From the NCBI GenBank assembly GCA_002421565.1, contig DIKC01000139.1, positions 573 to 6,221 of the forward strand: a DNA stretch of 5,649 bases, read 5' to 3'. The translations under genes were made by a program, and so were the position numbers. A model generated the notes under the pieces. That model saw only the letters and a program-made list of their open reading frames with translations, was not told the origin of the DNA and did not search any database. The stretch is from Desulfobulbaceae bacterium UBA5628 (GTDB lineage Bacteria > Desulfobacterota > Desulfobulbia > Desulfobulbales > Desulfurivibrionaceae). This document shows, in pieces, positions 1 through 5,649 of this stretch (position 1 is the first letter of the stretch; each line of letters starts with the position of its first letter).

Positions 1-19
1 CTATGAATTGACTTTTTAT

Positions 20-24
20 AGGAG
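20..24 (+). promoter_or_regulatory. Ribosome binding site of hgcB
   Basis: AGGAG lies five bases before the ATG at 30. It is a near-consensus Shine-Dalgarno sequence with good spacing and fixes the hgcB start. The surrounding 29 bases are AT-rich. No convincing promoter is visible, which fits read-through from an upstream gene outside the window. Confidence 0.8.
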
Positions 25-29
25 TAAAC

Positions 30-296
30 ATGACACGACTCAGATACCTCAAGAATGTGACGACGCTGGCGCTTGACGAAGAGAAGTGCATCGGGTGTGG
101 GGTCTGCGTGACCGTCTGCCCTCACGCAGTCTTCAGGATGAACGGCAATAAGCGCGTTCGGATCGAGGACCGCGACGCCTGCATGGAGTGCGGCGCCTGC
201 CGCACCAACTGCCCGGCCGAGGCGATCCGGGTACGGAGCGGGGTTGGCTGCGCCCAGGCATTGCTGAGCGGCAAGGGGGGTGGGGGCTGCTGCTGA
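30..296 (+). CDS. hgcB: HgcB-type 2[4Fe-4S] ferredoxin (mercury methylation)
   Basis: Small cytoplasmic ferredoxin of 88 residues. Two CxxCxxCxxxCP motifs are visible, at Cys20/23/26/30 and Cys51/54/57/61, each able to hold a [4Fe-4S] cluster. What separates it from an ordinary dicluster ferredoxin is a lone Cys74 in a GVGCA context after the second cluster and a final Cys87-Cys88 pair. This is the layout described for HgcB, where the single Cys and the terminal Cys pair are conserved. The short N-terminal LRYL...TLALD lead and the CPHAVF and DRDACMECGAC contexts also fit. In that family HgcB is thought to reduce the corrinoid protein HgcA and may hand Hg(II) to it, allowing methylmercury formation. 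hgcA normally sits directly upstream; here the window starts 29 bases before the ATG, so it cannot be seen. The protein is slightly shorter than the roughly 95-residue type example, with a compact Gly-rich tail (residues 81-86). The alternative is an unrelated 2[4Fe-4S] ferredoxin, but the extra cysteines argue against it. Confidence 0.85.
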   Translation: MTRLRYLKNVTTLALDEEKCIGCGVCVTVCPHAVFRMNGNKRVRIEDRDACMECGACRTNCPAEAIRVRSGVGCAQALLSGKGGGGCC

Positions 297-307
297 GCCC
301 CCCTTGC
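271..307. terminator. Inverted repeat at hgcB / SEC-C convergent junction, possible terminator
   Basis: A perfect 10-bp inverted repeat pairs 271-280 (GCAAGGGGGG) with 298-307, leaving a 17-base loop. A nested alternative pairs 282-288 (GGGGGCT) with 296-302 around a 7-base loop. The left arm lies inside the hgcB coding end (Gly-rich, Cys-Cys tail). The element sits between two convergent stop codons, so it could end transcription both ways. Neither strand has a proper T-run after the stem, so intrinsic termination is uncertain; it may only protect 3' ends. Confidence 0.4.
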
Positions 308-312
308 TTAGC

Positions 313-828
<516 letters not shown>

Positions 829-836
829 GACGTGCG

Positions 837-842
837 CCTCTT
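837..842 (-). promoter_or_regulatory. Ribosome binding site deciding the SEC-C gene start
   Basis: On the minus strand AAGAGG is followed by eight bases and the ATG at 826-828. It supports this start over the in-frame upstream TTG at 886-888. Confidence 0.65.
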
Positions 843-848
843 GGGTTG

Positions 849-875
849 AAAAGCGGCGGCAGAACCGCCGCCGCT
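849..875 (-). terminator. Rho-independent-like terminator downstream of the penicillin-binding protein gene
   Basis: A perfect 9-bp GC-rich stem pairs 852-860 with 867-875 around a 6-base loop. On the minus strand it is followed by TTTT (852-849, the first T closing the stem). It lies 47 bases past the stop of the penicillin-binding protein gene and before the SEC-C start codon. It is probably a terminator for the upstream gene. The T-run is short, and the hairpin would also fall in the 5' leader of the SEC-C transcript if the promoter at 887-915 is real, so attenuation is an alternative. Confidence 0.5.
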
Positions 876-886
876 GATGACGGGCC

Positions 887-915
887 AATATGCCACGGGC
901 CGCTTTCTTTGTAAA
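887..915 (-). promoter_or_regulatory. Candidate sigma-70 promoter for the SEC-C gene
   Basis: On the minus strand TTTACA (915-910, five of six matches to the -35 consensus) is followed by 17 bases and CATATT (892-887, four of six matches to the -10 consensus). Spacing is ideal and the position is between the two minus-strand genes. Transcription would start near 880 and run through the hairpin at 852-875. Found by eye only. Confidence 0.35.
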
Positions 916-921
916 GTGGCC

Positions 922-3714
922 TTAATCCTTTTTGATTACCCGTTCCTGGTCGCAGTAGTAGCGCACCAATTCCTGGAAGATATTGTCCCGGCCGGTATAA
1001 ATCTGGTTGTTGCTGTTGAGGATCTGGGTCAGGGCCTCGGCAAAACCATCCACCCCGACCACGTTTTCATGGATCGGAGTGCTGCCGCATTTTTCATTGA
1101 GCAGGGTATCCATGTAGCGGTTGACGTTGGCCAAATAAACGTGATTATTGCGTAATTGGGCGTTTTGCTGTTTGGCCTCCTCCACCTTGGCGTCCATCAT
1201 CTCTTGGAGTTTTTTCTGGAAAAGGTGCTGGTAGATTTCTCCGGCCAGTTTCACCGGCCCGTCGGTGGAATTGCCGACGCTTTTGAAACCGCCGGTATTG
1301 GTGGTAAAGGCCACCAGCATGGTCAGGGTGTCCTCGGGATGGCGCTGGCGATCCCGGTGGGGGTTGAAGTGGCTGATGAAGAGCGAGGAGCGGCCCTGGG
1401 GGGCGGTGCCGGTTTTGCCGGAAATCAGGTTTTTGTGATATTTGAAGTTGCTCTTCATCCCCGCGCCGGTGCCCCGGTTGCAGATTTCGTAAAGGACTCC
1501 CATTTCCGCCTCCCGCTCCCGCTTGGCATCGAAAAGGGGTTGCGGACGCCGGAGTGGATCATCCGCCCGCTGGTAGATCACCTGGTCGTTGACCAGAATC
1601 CGCCGAACAAAGGTGGGTTCCCGGTAGTTGCCGTCGAGAAAGGCGTTGTACACCCCCAGCCACTGCCGTACCGGCACCTCCGAGGCGCCGATTCCGAAGG
1701 GCCAGTATTTGGCGTCCTCCCGGTTGTACTCCAGGCCGATTTTGTCAAAGGCGGCCAGCATCGCGTTTTGCACCTGGCGGTTGGTGTAAAGCCGGGCAAA
1801 GATGGTGTTGACCGACAAGACCTGGGCCTCGGTCAGGCTGTAACGGCGGCCCAGATAGCGATTGTTGCCGCTTCCCTGGGCATCGTAGTTGTACCAGTTG
1901 CGCGGCATCCAGACCTGGCGGCCCTCTTCCTCCGCATATTTGTATTCCAGGGGCTGATCGGCGAACAGGTCGTCCGGTTTGGCATTGGCCGCCACCATCG
2001 CGTAGTAGGCGATCACCGGCTTGATCGTGGAGGAAGGGGCCAGCCGGGCCTGCTGGTTCATCAGGTCGATGATCACCGGGTTGGCGTTCGGGTTTTCCGT
2101 TTCCTTGCCGCCGCTTAAAAACTCCTTGCCGCCCACGTAGGCCACCACCTCGCCCTGCTGGTTGATGGCGATCAGGCCGACATTGATATGCTGTTCCAGG
2201 TGGGCCATGAATCCTTCGAAATCGGAGTAGGGCGGTTCATGTTGCAGCTTTTGCAGCCGTTCCAGGTCGCGCTGCCAGAGGTTACGGTTGGCGCGGCGCA
2301 ATACCTCCCGGTAGGCGGGACTGCCGAGGAATCCCGTGATCGCGCTTTTGGCGGTATCGGCCAATTCCAGGTCCACCGCGGTTTCGATGATCACGTCGCC
2401 CCGTTCGTCCAGGATCAGTTGGGTGCCGCTCACCTCCCGGTTGCCGATCCGGTAGCCGCGGGCGGTGACCTCCTTGATCACATTCCAGGAGGTCCACTCC
2501 TCTTCGCCGTAAAGGGGGGAACGAAAATCGCGGAAGCCGATCCGGCGGATCGATTCCTCGTCGCTCAGCCGCCAGGCCGCAAGTTCCTCGGCGCTGATTT
2601 CGCCCTGGCGGTGGAGATGGGCCAGGGCGAGGTTGACCTTGTTGATCGCGGCCCGGGCATGGTCGGCCAGGGCCGGGTCAAGCTCGGCCAAGCTGGCGCC
2701 CTTGACGATTCGGTAAATGGCGATCTGCCGGTGATGATTGGGGATGAAGGCGCCGATCGCCGCCAGTTGCTGGTAGTTGAGCTCGGCCAGGTCTTTTTTG
2801 AAATAATTTTCCGCCGCCGCCGGGAAGCCGTAGATGTTGGCCCCCACCGGCACCGTATTGAGATAGAAATCGAGGTTCTTTTCCTTGCCGAACTTGGCCA
2901 CCATCATGTAGGCGATGATGATTTCCTCAAGCTTGTTGGCGATGGTGCGCTCGCTGTTGCCGAGGATTTTCTTGGCGTTCTGCATCACCACCGTGCTCGC
3001 CCCCCGGCTCCGGCCGCCGATGGCATCCCGCACCGCCCCCATGATATTGGGCCAGCTCACCCCCGGATGAATGAAGAAGCTGTTGATATGCCAGGGGTTC
3101 TTGGGGTGGGGGAGAAAATAGTGGTCTTCGCAGGCCATCACCGCCAGGCGGGCCGGTTGCGGCATTTCCAGGGTGACTTGGCGTTTGCCGTAGGCCTTGA
3201 TCACCGTGCCCTGGCGATCGACGATCCGGGCCGAATGGGCGTAGCTTTCCAGGTTTTCCGGCAACCGGGCGATGGGGGCGGTGTCGTAGATGGTGCGGGC
3301 CAGGAGCACTTCCACGATGTGCTGGGTGGGGCCGGGAATATAGTTGATCACCAAGAGCAGAAGAAAAGAGATGATCCCCCATTTGAGCAGTCTGGGGCTC
3401 CAGTAGACGGTGCCGAAAAGCATGCGGTTGAAAGGGTTGCGCCAGGGATAAATCTGGCTCTTGGCCTCCTTGTCGTCGCGCATCGCCACATATTGGTGGT
3501 AGCGGTCGATCAGACTGTCGCTGCGCCGCATTTTTTTGCGCATGGTCTTTTCATCCATGCCCTTGCGGATATCCCTTTCCGAGAAAATATGGCGGAAAGC
3601 CTTGTACTTGAGGGCCTGGTCATGGGGGTCGCGGGTCTTGCGGGCCGGAGCCTCATCCGGCCGAGGTTCGGCAGGCGGTTCTTCTTTCGGGCTATGCGGT
3701 TTGGAATCGGTCAC
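922..3714 (-). CDS. Divergent class A penicillin-binding protein (GT51 glycosyltransferase plus transpeptidase)
   Basis: A 930-residue bifunctional peptidoglycan synthase: it would polymerise lipid II glycan strands and cross-link stem peptides outside the inner membrane. Residues 1-111 are a polar, charged cytoplasmic tail. One membrane anchor lies at about 112-127 (IISFLLLLVINYI). The GT51 domain spans about 155-335: Glu196-Asp197 of motif 1, GASTVVMQNAKK (238-249) of motif 2, the second acidic site near Glu264, YLN (284-286) and GFPAAAENYF (296-305). A linker follows. The transpeptidase domain (about 510-825) has the Ser562-x-x-Lys565 nucleophile motif, Ser634-Val-Asn636 and Lys767-Thr-Gly-Thr, so all three penicilloyl-enzyme motifs are intact. 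Residues 826-930 form an extra C-terminal segment with a likely coiled coil (about 830-855). Oddities: FxxHxG of motif 1 is pushed 13 residues away from the Glu-Asp pair, and motif 2 has Met-Gln instead of Gln-Gln. The start is GTG at 3714, the first start codon after an in-frame TAG; no good ribosome site precedes it, so the exact N-terminus is uncertain. The gene appears to stand alone, transcribed divergently from purF. Confidence 0.88.
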   Translation of the reverse strand: MTDSKPHSPKEEPPAEPRPDEAPARKTRDPHDQALKYKAFRHIFSERDIRKGMDEKTMRKKMRRSDSLIDRYHQYVAMRDDKEAKSQIYPWRNPFNRMLFGTVYWSPRLLKWGIISFLLLLVINYIPGPTQHIVEVLLARTIYDTAPIARLPENLESYAHSARIVDRQGTVIKAYGKRQVTLEMPQPARLAVMACEDHYFLPHPKNPWHINSFFIHPGVSWPNIMGAVRDAIGGRSRGASTVVMQNAKKILGNSERTIANKLEEIIIAYMMVAKFGKEKNLDFYLNTVPVGANIYGFPAAAENYFKKDLAELNYQQLAAIGAFIPNHHRQIAIYRIVKGASLAELDPALADHARAAINKVNLALAHLHRQGEISAEELAAWRLSDEESIRRIGFRDFRSPLYGEEEWTSWNVIKEVTARGYRIGNREVSGTQLILDERGDVIIETAVDLELADTAKSAITGFLGSPAYREVLRRANRNLWQRDLERLQKLQHEPPYSDFEGFMAHLEQHINVGLIAINQQGEVVAYVGGKEFLSGGKETENPNANPVIIDLMNQQARLAPSSTIKPVIAYYAMVAANAKPDDLFADQPLEYKYAEEEGRQVWMPRNWYNYDAQGSGNNRYLGRRYSLTEAQVLSVNTIFARLYTNRQVQNAMLAAFDKIGLEYNREDAKYWPFGIGASEVPVRQWLGVYNAFLDGNYREPTFVRRILVNDQVIYQRADDPLRRPQPLFDAKREREAEMGVLYEICNRGTGAGMKSNFKYHKNLISGKTGTAPQGRSSLFISHFNPHRDRQRHPEDTLTMLVAFTTNTGGFKSVGNSTDGPVKLAGEIYQHLFQKKLQEMMDAKVEEAKQQNAQLRNNHVYLANVNRYMDTLLNEKCGSTPIHENVVGVDGFAEALTQILNSNNQIYTGRDNIFQELVRYYCDQERVIKKD

Positions 3715-3809
3715 GGTAGGCGGGGTGGGTATCGGTCGCTACGAAAGCCGTTTGTCGGCCGGGGTTGATTCTGATTGTTTAATCTACCTGATTGGCACCC
3801 CGCAAGACA

Positions 3810-3840
3810 AGCATAAAGGTAAAGCCGGGGGGCGGGTCAA
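3810..3840 (-). promoter_or_regulatory. Weak candidate promoter for the penicillin-binding protein gene
   Basis: On the minus strand TTGACC (3840-3835), preceded by an AT-rich run, is followed after 19 bases by TATGCT (3815-3810). The -35 is good, but the spacing is two bases too long and the -10 matches only four of six. A second weak option closer to the gene is TTGTCT, 18 bases, TAGATT. A promoter must exist in this region because the gene is divergent from purF, but this placement is tentative. Confidence 0.25.
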
Positions 3841-3848
3841 AAAAATCT

Positions 3849-3876
3849 TTGCCAAGGGATGCCGGCCGGGTATACT
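3849..3876 (+). promoter_or_regulatory. Candidate sigma-70 promoter for purF-kdsD
   Basis: TTGCCA (3849-3854, five of six) is followed by 16 bases and TATACT (3871-3876, five of six). Transcription would start near 3883, giving a leader of about 65 bases before the purF ATG. A second, weaker pair sits downstream: TTTTCA (3885-3890), 16 bases, CATAAT (3907-3912). No purine riboswitch fold or clear PurR-type palindrome was found in the leader. Confidence 0.5.
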
Positions 3877-3935
3877 TCCTCCTTTTTTCAGCGGGGTAAC
3901 TCCAGGCATAATAAGCGCCCCGCCGCCTTCAAAAC

Positions 3936-3940
3936 AGGAA
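3936..3940 (+). promoter_or_regulatory. Ribosome binding site of purF
   Basis: AGGAA lies seven bases before the ATG at 3948 and supports that start, which leaves a 21-residue leader before the catalytic cysteine. Confidence 0.7.
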
Positions 3941-3947
3941 AAACGGC

Positions 3948-5420
3948 ATGACCAGCAAGAGTCCGGCCCTGAACCTCCCCGACCTTCGCGACCTTCGGCC
4001 CAAGGAAGAGTGCGGGGTGTGCGGCATTTTCGGCCACCAAGACGCGGCCAAACTGACCTATTTCGGGCTTTACGCCCTCCAGCACCGGGGCCAGGAAAGC
4101 GCCGGGATCGTGGCCTCGGACGGCGTCAAGGTGAGCCAGCACAAGGGCATGGGCCTGGTGCCGGAGGTCTTCAGCGAAGAAAATCTCCGCACCCTCACCG
4201 GCCATCTTTCGGTGGGCCATGTTCGCTACTCCACCACCGGCGCTTCCAATATCGTCAACGCCCAGCCATTTCTCGCCACCCACCGGGGCTGCACCCTGAC
4301 GGTGGCCCACAACGGCAATCTGGTCAACATCCGCTCCCTGCGCGAGCAACTGGAAAACAAGGGTTCCATCTTCCAGTCAACCATGGACAGCGAGGTGGTG
4401 GTTCATCTCCTGGCCCGCTGCGCCGACCTCGGCCTGGAAGAGGCGGTAATCGACACCTTCCGCCAGATTGAGGGAGCCTATTCCATTCTCCTGATGACCG
4501 CCGACAAGCTGGTGGCGGTGCGCGATCCCGGCGGCTTCCGCCCCCTCTGCTTGGGCAAGCTGGCCAACGGCGGCTATATCGTGGCCTCCGAGACCTGCGC
4601 CCTGGACTTGGTCGAGGCCCAGTACCTGCGCGACATCGAGCCGGGCGAGGTGCTGATCATCGACAAGGACAGGCTCAAGTCGCTCTCCCTGGGTTCGCCC
4701 CGGCCCCGCAGCTACTGCATCTTCGAGCACGTCTATTTCGCCCGCCCGGACAGCGACATCTTCGGGATCAACGTCTATCAGAGCCGCAAGCGGATGGGGC
4801 AAATCCTGGCCCGCGAACACACCATCGACGCCGATTTCGTGATGCCCTTTCCCGATTCCGGCAACTACGCCGCGATCGGCTATTCCCAGGCCTCGGGCAT
4901 TCCCCTGGAGATGGGGGTGATCCGCAATCATTACGTGGGCCGCACCTTTATCCAGCCCACCCAGTCGATGCGCGACTTTTCGGTGCGGGTCAAACTCAAC
5001 CCGATCCGCAGCTTTCTCGAAAACAAGCGGGTGATCATCATGGAGGATTCGATCATTCGCGGCACCACCGCCCGCAGCCGGGTGCGTTCCCTGCGCCAGG
5101 TCGGGGTCAAGGAGGTGCACATGGTGATCAGTTGCCCGCCCACCAAGCATCCCTGCTATTACGGGATCGATTTTCCCTCGGGCGGTGAACTGATCGCCAA
5201 CCAGAAGAGCGTCGAGGAAATCCGCGCCCATCTGGGCCTGGACAGCCTCTACTACCTCAGCCTGGAAGGGCTGGTGGAGGCCACCGGCGCCCCGGCCGAC
5301 CATTTCTGCAAGGCGTGTTTCGACGGCAATTACCCGGTGGCGCCGGACCGGGAATTCCACAAGCTGGCCCTGGGCTGCAAATCCGCCTCCCTTTCCGAAT
5401 GCATGAAACAGGCGCGATGA
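3948..5420 (+). CDS. purF: Amidophosphoribosyltransferase, propeptide and [4Fe-4S] type
   Basis: Cytoplasmic enzyme of 490 residues catalysing the first committed step of purine synthesis: PRPP plus glutamine gives 5-phosphoribosylamine, glutamate and pyrophosphate. The N-terminal Ntn-type glutaminase domain begins at Cys22 in ECGVCGIFG. The 21 residues before it would be a propeptide removed to expose Cys22, as in the Bacillus enzyme, where it is shorter. Other glutaminase residues are visible in HVRYST (91-96), HNGN (121-124) and MDSE (146-149). The phosphoribosyltransferase half carries the PRPP loop VIIMEDSIIRGTT (362-374), with Glu-Asp where Asp-Asp is common, and the PDSG (302-305) and YVGRTFIQP (329-337) segments. 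Cys257, Cys403, Cys454 and Cys457 match the four ligands of the structural [4Fe-4S] cluster known in the Bacillus-type enzyme, so it should be oxygen-sensitive. Length is normal for the family. The stop codon overlaps the start of the kdsD-like gene by ATGA, implying one transcript and coupled translation. Confidence 0.97.
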   Translation: MTSKSPALNLPDLRDLRPKEECGVCGIFGHQDAAKLTYFGLYALQHRGQESAGIVASDGVKVSQHKGMGLVPEVFSEENLRTLTGHLSVGHVRYSTTGASNIVNAQPFLATHRGCTLTVAHNGNLVNIRSLREQLENKGSIFQSTMDSEVVVHLLARCADLGLEEAVIDTFRQIEGAYSILLMTADKLVAVRDPGGFRPLCLGKLANGGYIVASETCALDLVEAQYLRDIEPGEVLIIDKDRLKSLSLGSPRPRSYCIFEHVYFARPDSDIFGINVYQSRKRMGQILAREHTIDADFVMPFPDSGNYAAIGYSQASGIPLEMGVIRNHYVGRTFIQPTQSMRDFSVRVKLNPIRSFLENKRVIIMEDSIIRGTTARSRVRSLRQVGVKEVHMVISCPPTKHPCYYGIDFPSGGELIANQKSVEEIRAHLGLDSLYYLSLEGLVEATGAPADHFCKACFDGNYPVAPDREFHKLALGCKSASLSECMKQAR

Positions 5421-5649
5421 GCATCGAACTGGCCAAGGAAGTGCTGCGGATCGAGGCGGAAGGGATTCTCGCCCTGATCGAGCAGGTGGACGAGAGTTTC
5501 GAGCAGGCAGTGGCCCTGATCATGGCCTGCCCCACGCGCCTGATCGTGACCGGGATCGGCAAATCCGGGATCATCGGCCAGAAGATCGCCGCCACCCTGA
5601 ACAGCACCGGCACCCCGGCCCTTTTTCTCCATCCGGTGGAGGCCATGCA
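5417..5649 (+). CDS. kdsD: Arabinose-5-phosphate isomerase, KdsD/KpsF family (N-terminal part)
   Basis: The first 77 codons of a gene that runs off the window, with no stop seen. An N-terminal helical stretch (1-38) is followed by the start of a SIS sugar-phosphate domain: RLIVTGIGKSGIIGQKIAATL (41-61 region), then STGTPALFLHPVEAM (63-77). The GIGKSG loop with Lys49, the STGTP segment and the HPVEA segment are typical of KdsD/KpsF enzymes, which interconvert ribulose 5-phosphate and arabinose 5-phosphate, the first step toward Kdo for lipopolysaccharide. This implies an outer membrane. Full members are around 320 residues with two CBS domains after the SIS domain; a SIS-only form cannot be excluded here. 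The start ATG overlaps the purF TGA (ATGA), and only a weak AGG precedes it, so translation probably depends on ribosomes finishing purF. The call rests on the SIS domain alone; GutQ-like paralogs are an alternative. Confidence 0.85.
   Translation, partial: MSIELAKEVLRIEAEGILALIEQVDESFEQAVALIMACPTRLIVTGIGKSGIIGQKIAATLNSTGTPALFLHPVEAM

Noticed and set aside
1..6. CTATGA as the last codons of hgcA.
   Set aside because: A stop in one frame is visible, but six bases cannot identify the upstream gene or its frame, so no partial feature is called.
8..13. TTGACT as a -35 box for hgcB.
   Set aside because: A -10 box at correct spacing would fall inside the coding region after the ATG, with nothing resembling TATAAT there.
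829..888. N-terminal extension of the SEC-C protein by 20 residues from a TTG at 888.
   Set aside because: The added residues are Arg-rich and encoded by the hairpin stem. A proper ribosome site precedes the ATG at 828, and the SEC-C motif starts right after that ATG.
1156..2118. A 320-codon plus-strand open frame, also antisense to the penicillin-binding protein gene.
   Set aside because: Same reasons: shadow composition, no ribosome site and no recognisable motif.
2188..3768. A 526-codon open frame on the plus strand, antisense to the penicillin-binding protein gene.
   Set aside because: It lies opposite a gene with intact catalytic motifs. Its protein is low in complexity (rich in Gly, Ala, Val, His, Asp), matches no family I recognise, and fits the usual antisense shadow of GC-rich coding sequence.
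3883..3947. Purine riboswitch or PurR operator in the purF leader.
   Set aside because: The leader is only about 65 bases. No conserved aptamer core was seen, and the only inverted repeat (GCGGGG at 3891-3896 with CCCCGC at 3918-3923) is short with a 21-base loop.
3536..4471. A 311-codon plus-strand open frame crossing the divergent intergenic region into purF.
   Set aside because: It overlaps the start of two well-supported genes and its second half is a Pro/Arg/Gly-rich frame-shifted reading of purF.
4917..4962. RNHYVGRTF in PurF as an abnormal version of the KNRYVGRTF segment.
   Set aside because: To my recollection Arg-Asn-His-Tyr is a normal variant in several bacterial PurF lineages, so it is not evidence of altered function.
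4377..5360. A 327-codon minus-strand open frame antisense to purF.
   Set aside because: It is fully covered by purF, which has all its expected motifs; the antisense protein looks like a GC-driven artefact.

Overview
The window suggests a Gram-negative, anaerobic, GC-rich bacterium, most plausibly a Desulfobacterota (deltaproteobacterial) lineage. This is inferred from three things: a ferredoxin with the layout of the mercury-methylation protein HgcB, a KdsD-type sugar isomerase for Kdo (an outer-membrane lipopolysaccharide sugar), and an overall high GC coding style. No taxonomic marker gene is present, so the lineage is an inference. There is no RNA gene, CRISPR array, insertion sequence or integrase in the window.

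Layout: (1) 30-296, plus strand: an 88-residue dicluster ferredoxin, called hgcB. Its usual partner hgcA would lie just upstream, outside the window. (2) 313-828, minus strand: a 171-residue protein with an N-terminal SEC-C zinc motif, converging on hgcB with only 16 bp between the stop codons and a G/C hairpin over the junction. (3) 829-921: a short spacer holding a terminator-like hairpin and a candidate promoter for the SEC-C gene. (4) 922-3714, minus strand: a 930-residue divergent class A penicillin-binding protein with both glycosyltransferase and transpeptidase motifs. (5) 3715-3947: a 233-bp divergent intergenic region with candidate promoters in both directions. (6) 3948-5420, plus strand: purF, the first committed enzyme of purine synthesis, of the iron-sulfur, propeptide-bearing type. 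(7) 5417 to the window end, plus strand: the first 77 codons of a kdsD-like arabinose-5-phosphate isomerase, overlapping the purF stop by ATGA.

How they fit together: the genes are mostly housekeeping (cell wall, purine and Kdo synthesis). purF and kdsD look translationally coupled, and both draw on pentose-phosphate intermediates (PRPP and ribulose 5-phosphate). The accessory element of most interest is hgcB at the left edge. If hgcA precedes it, the organism is a candidate mercury methylator. No wholly new system is evident. The most unusual protein is the penicillin-binding protein, with a split glycosyltransferase motif, a long cytoplasmic N-terminus and a C-terminal extension.
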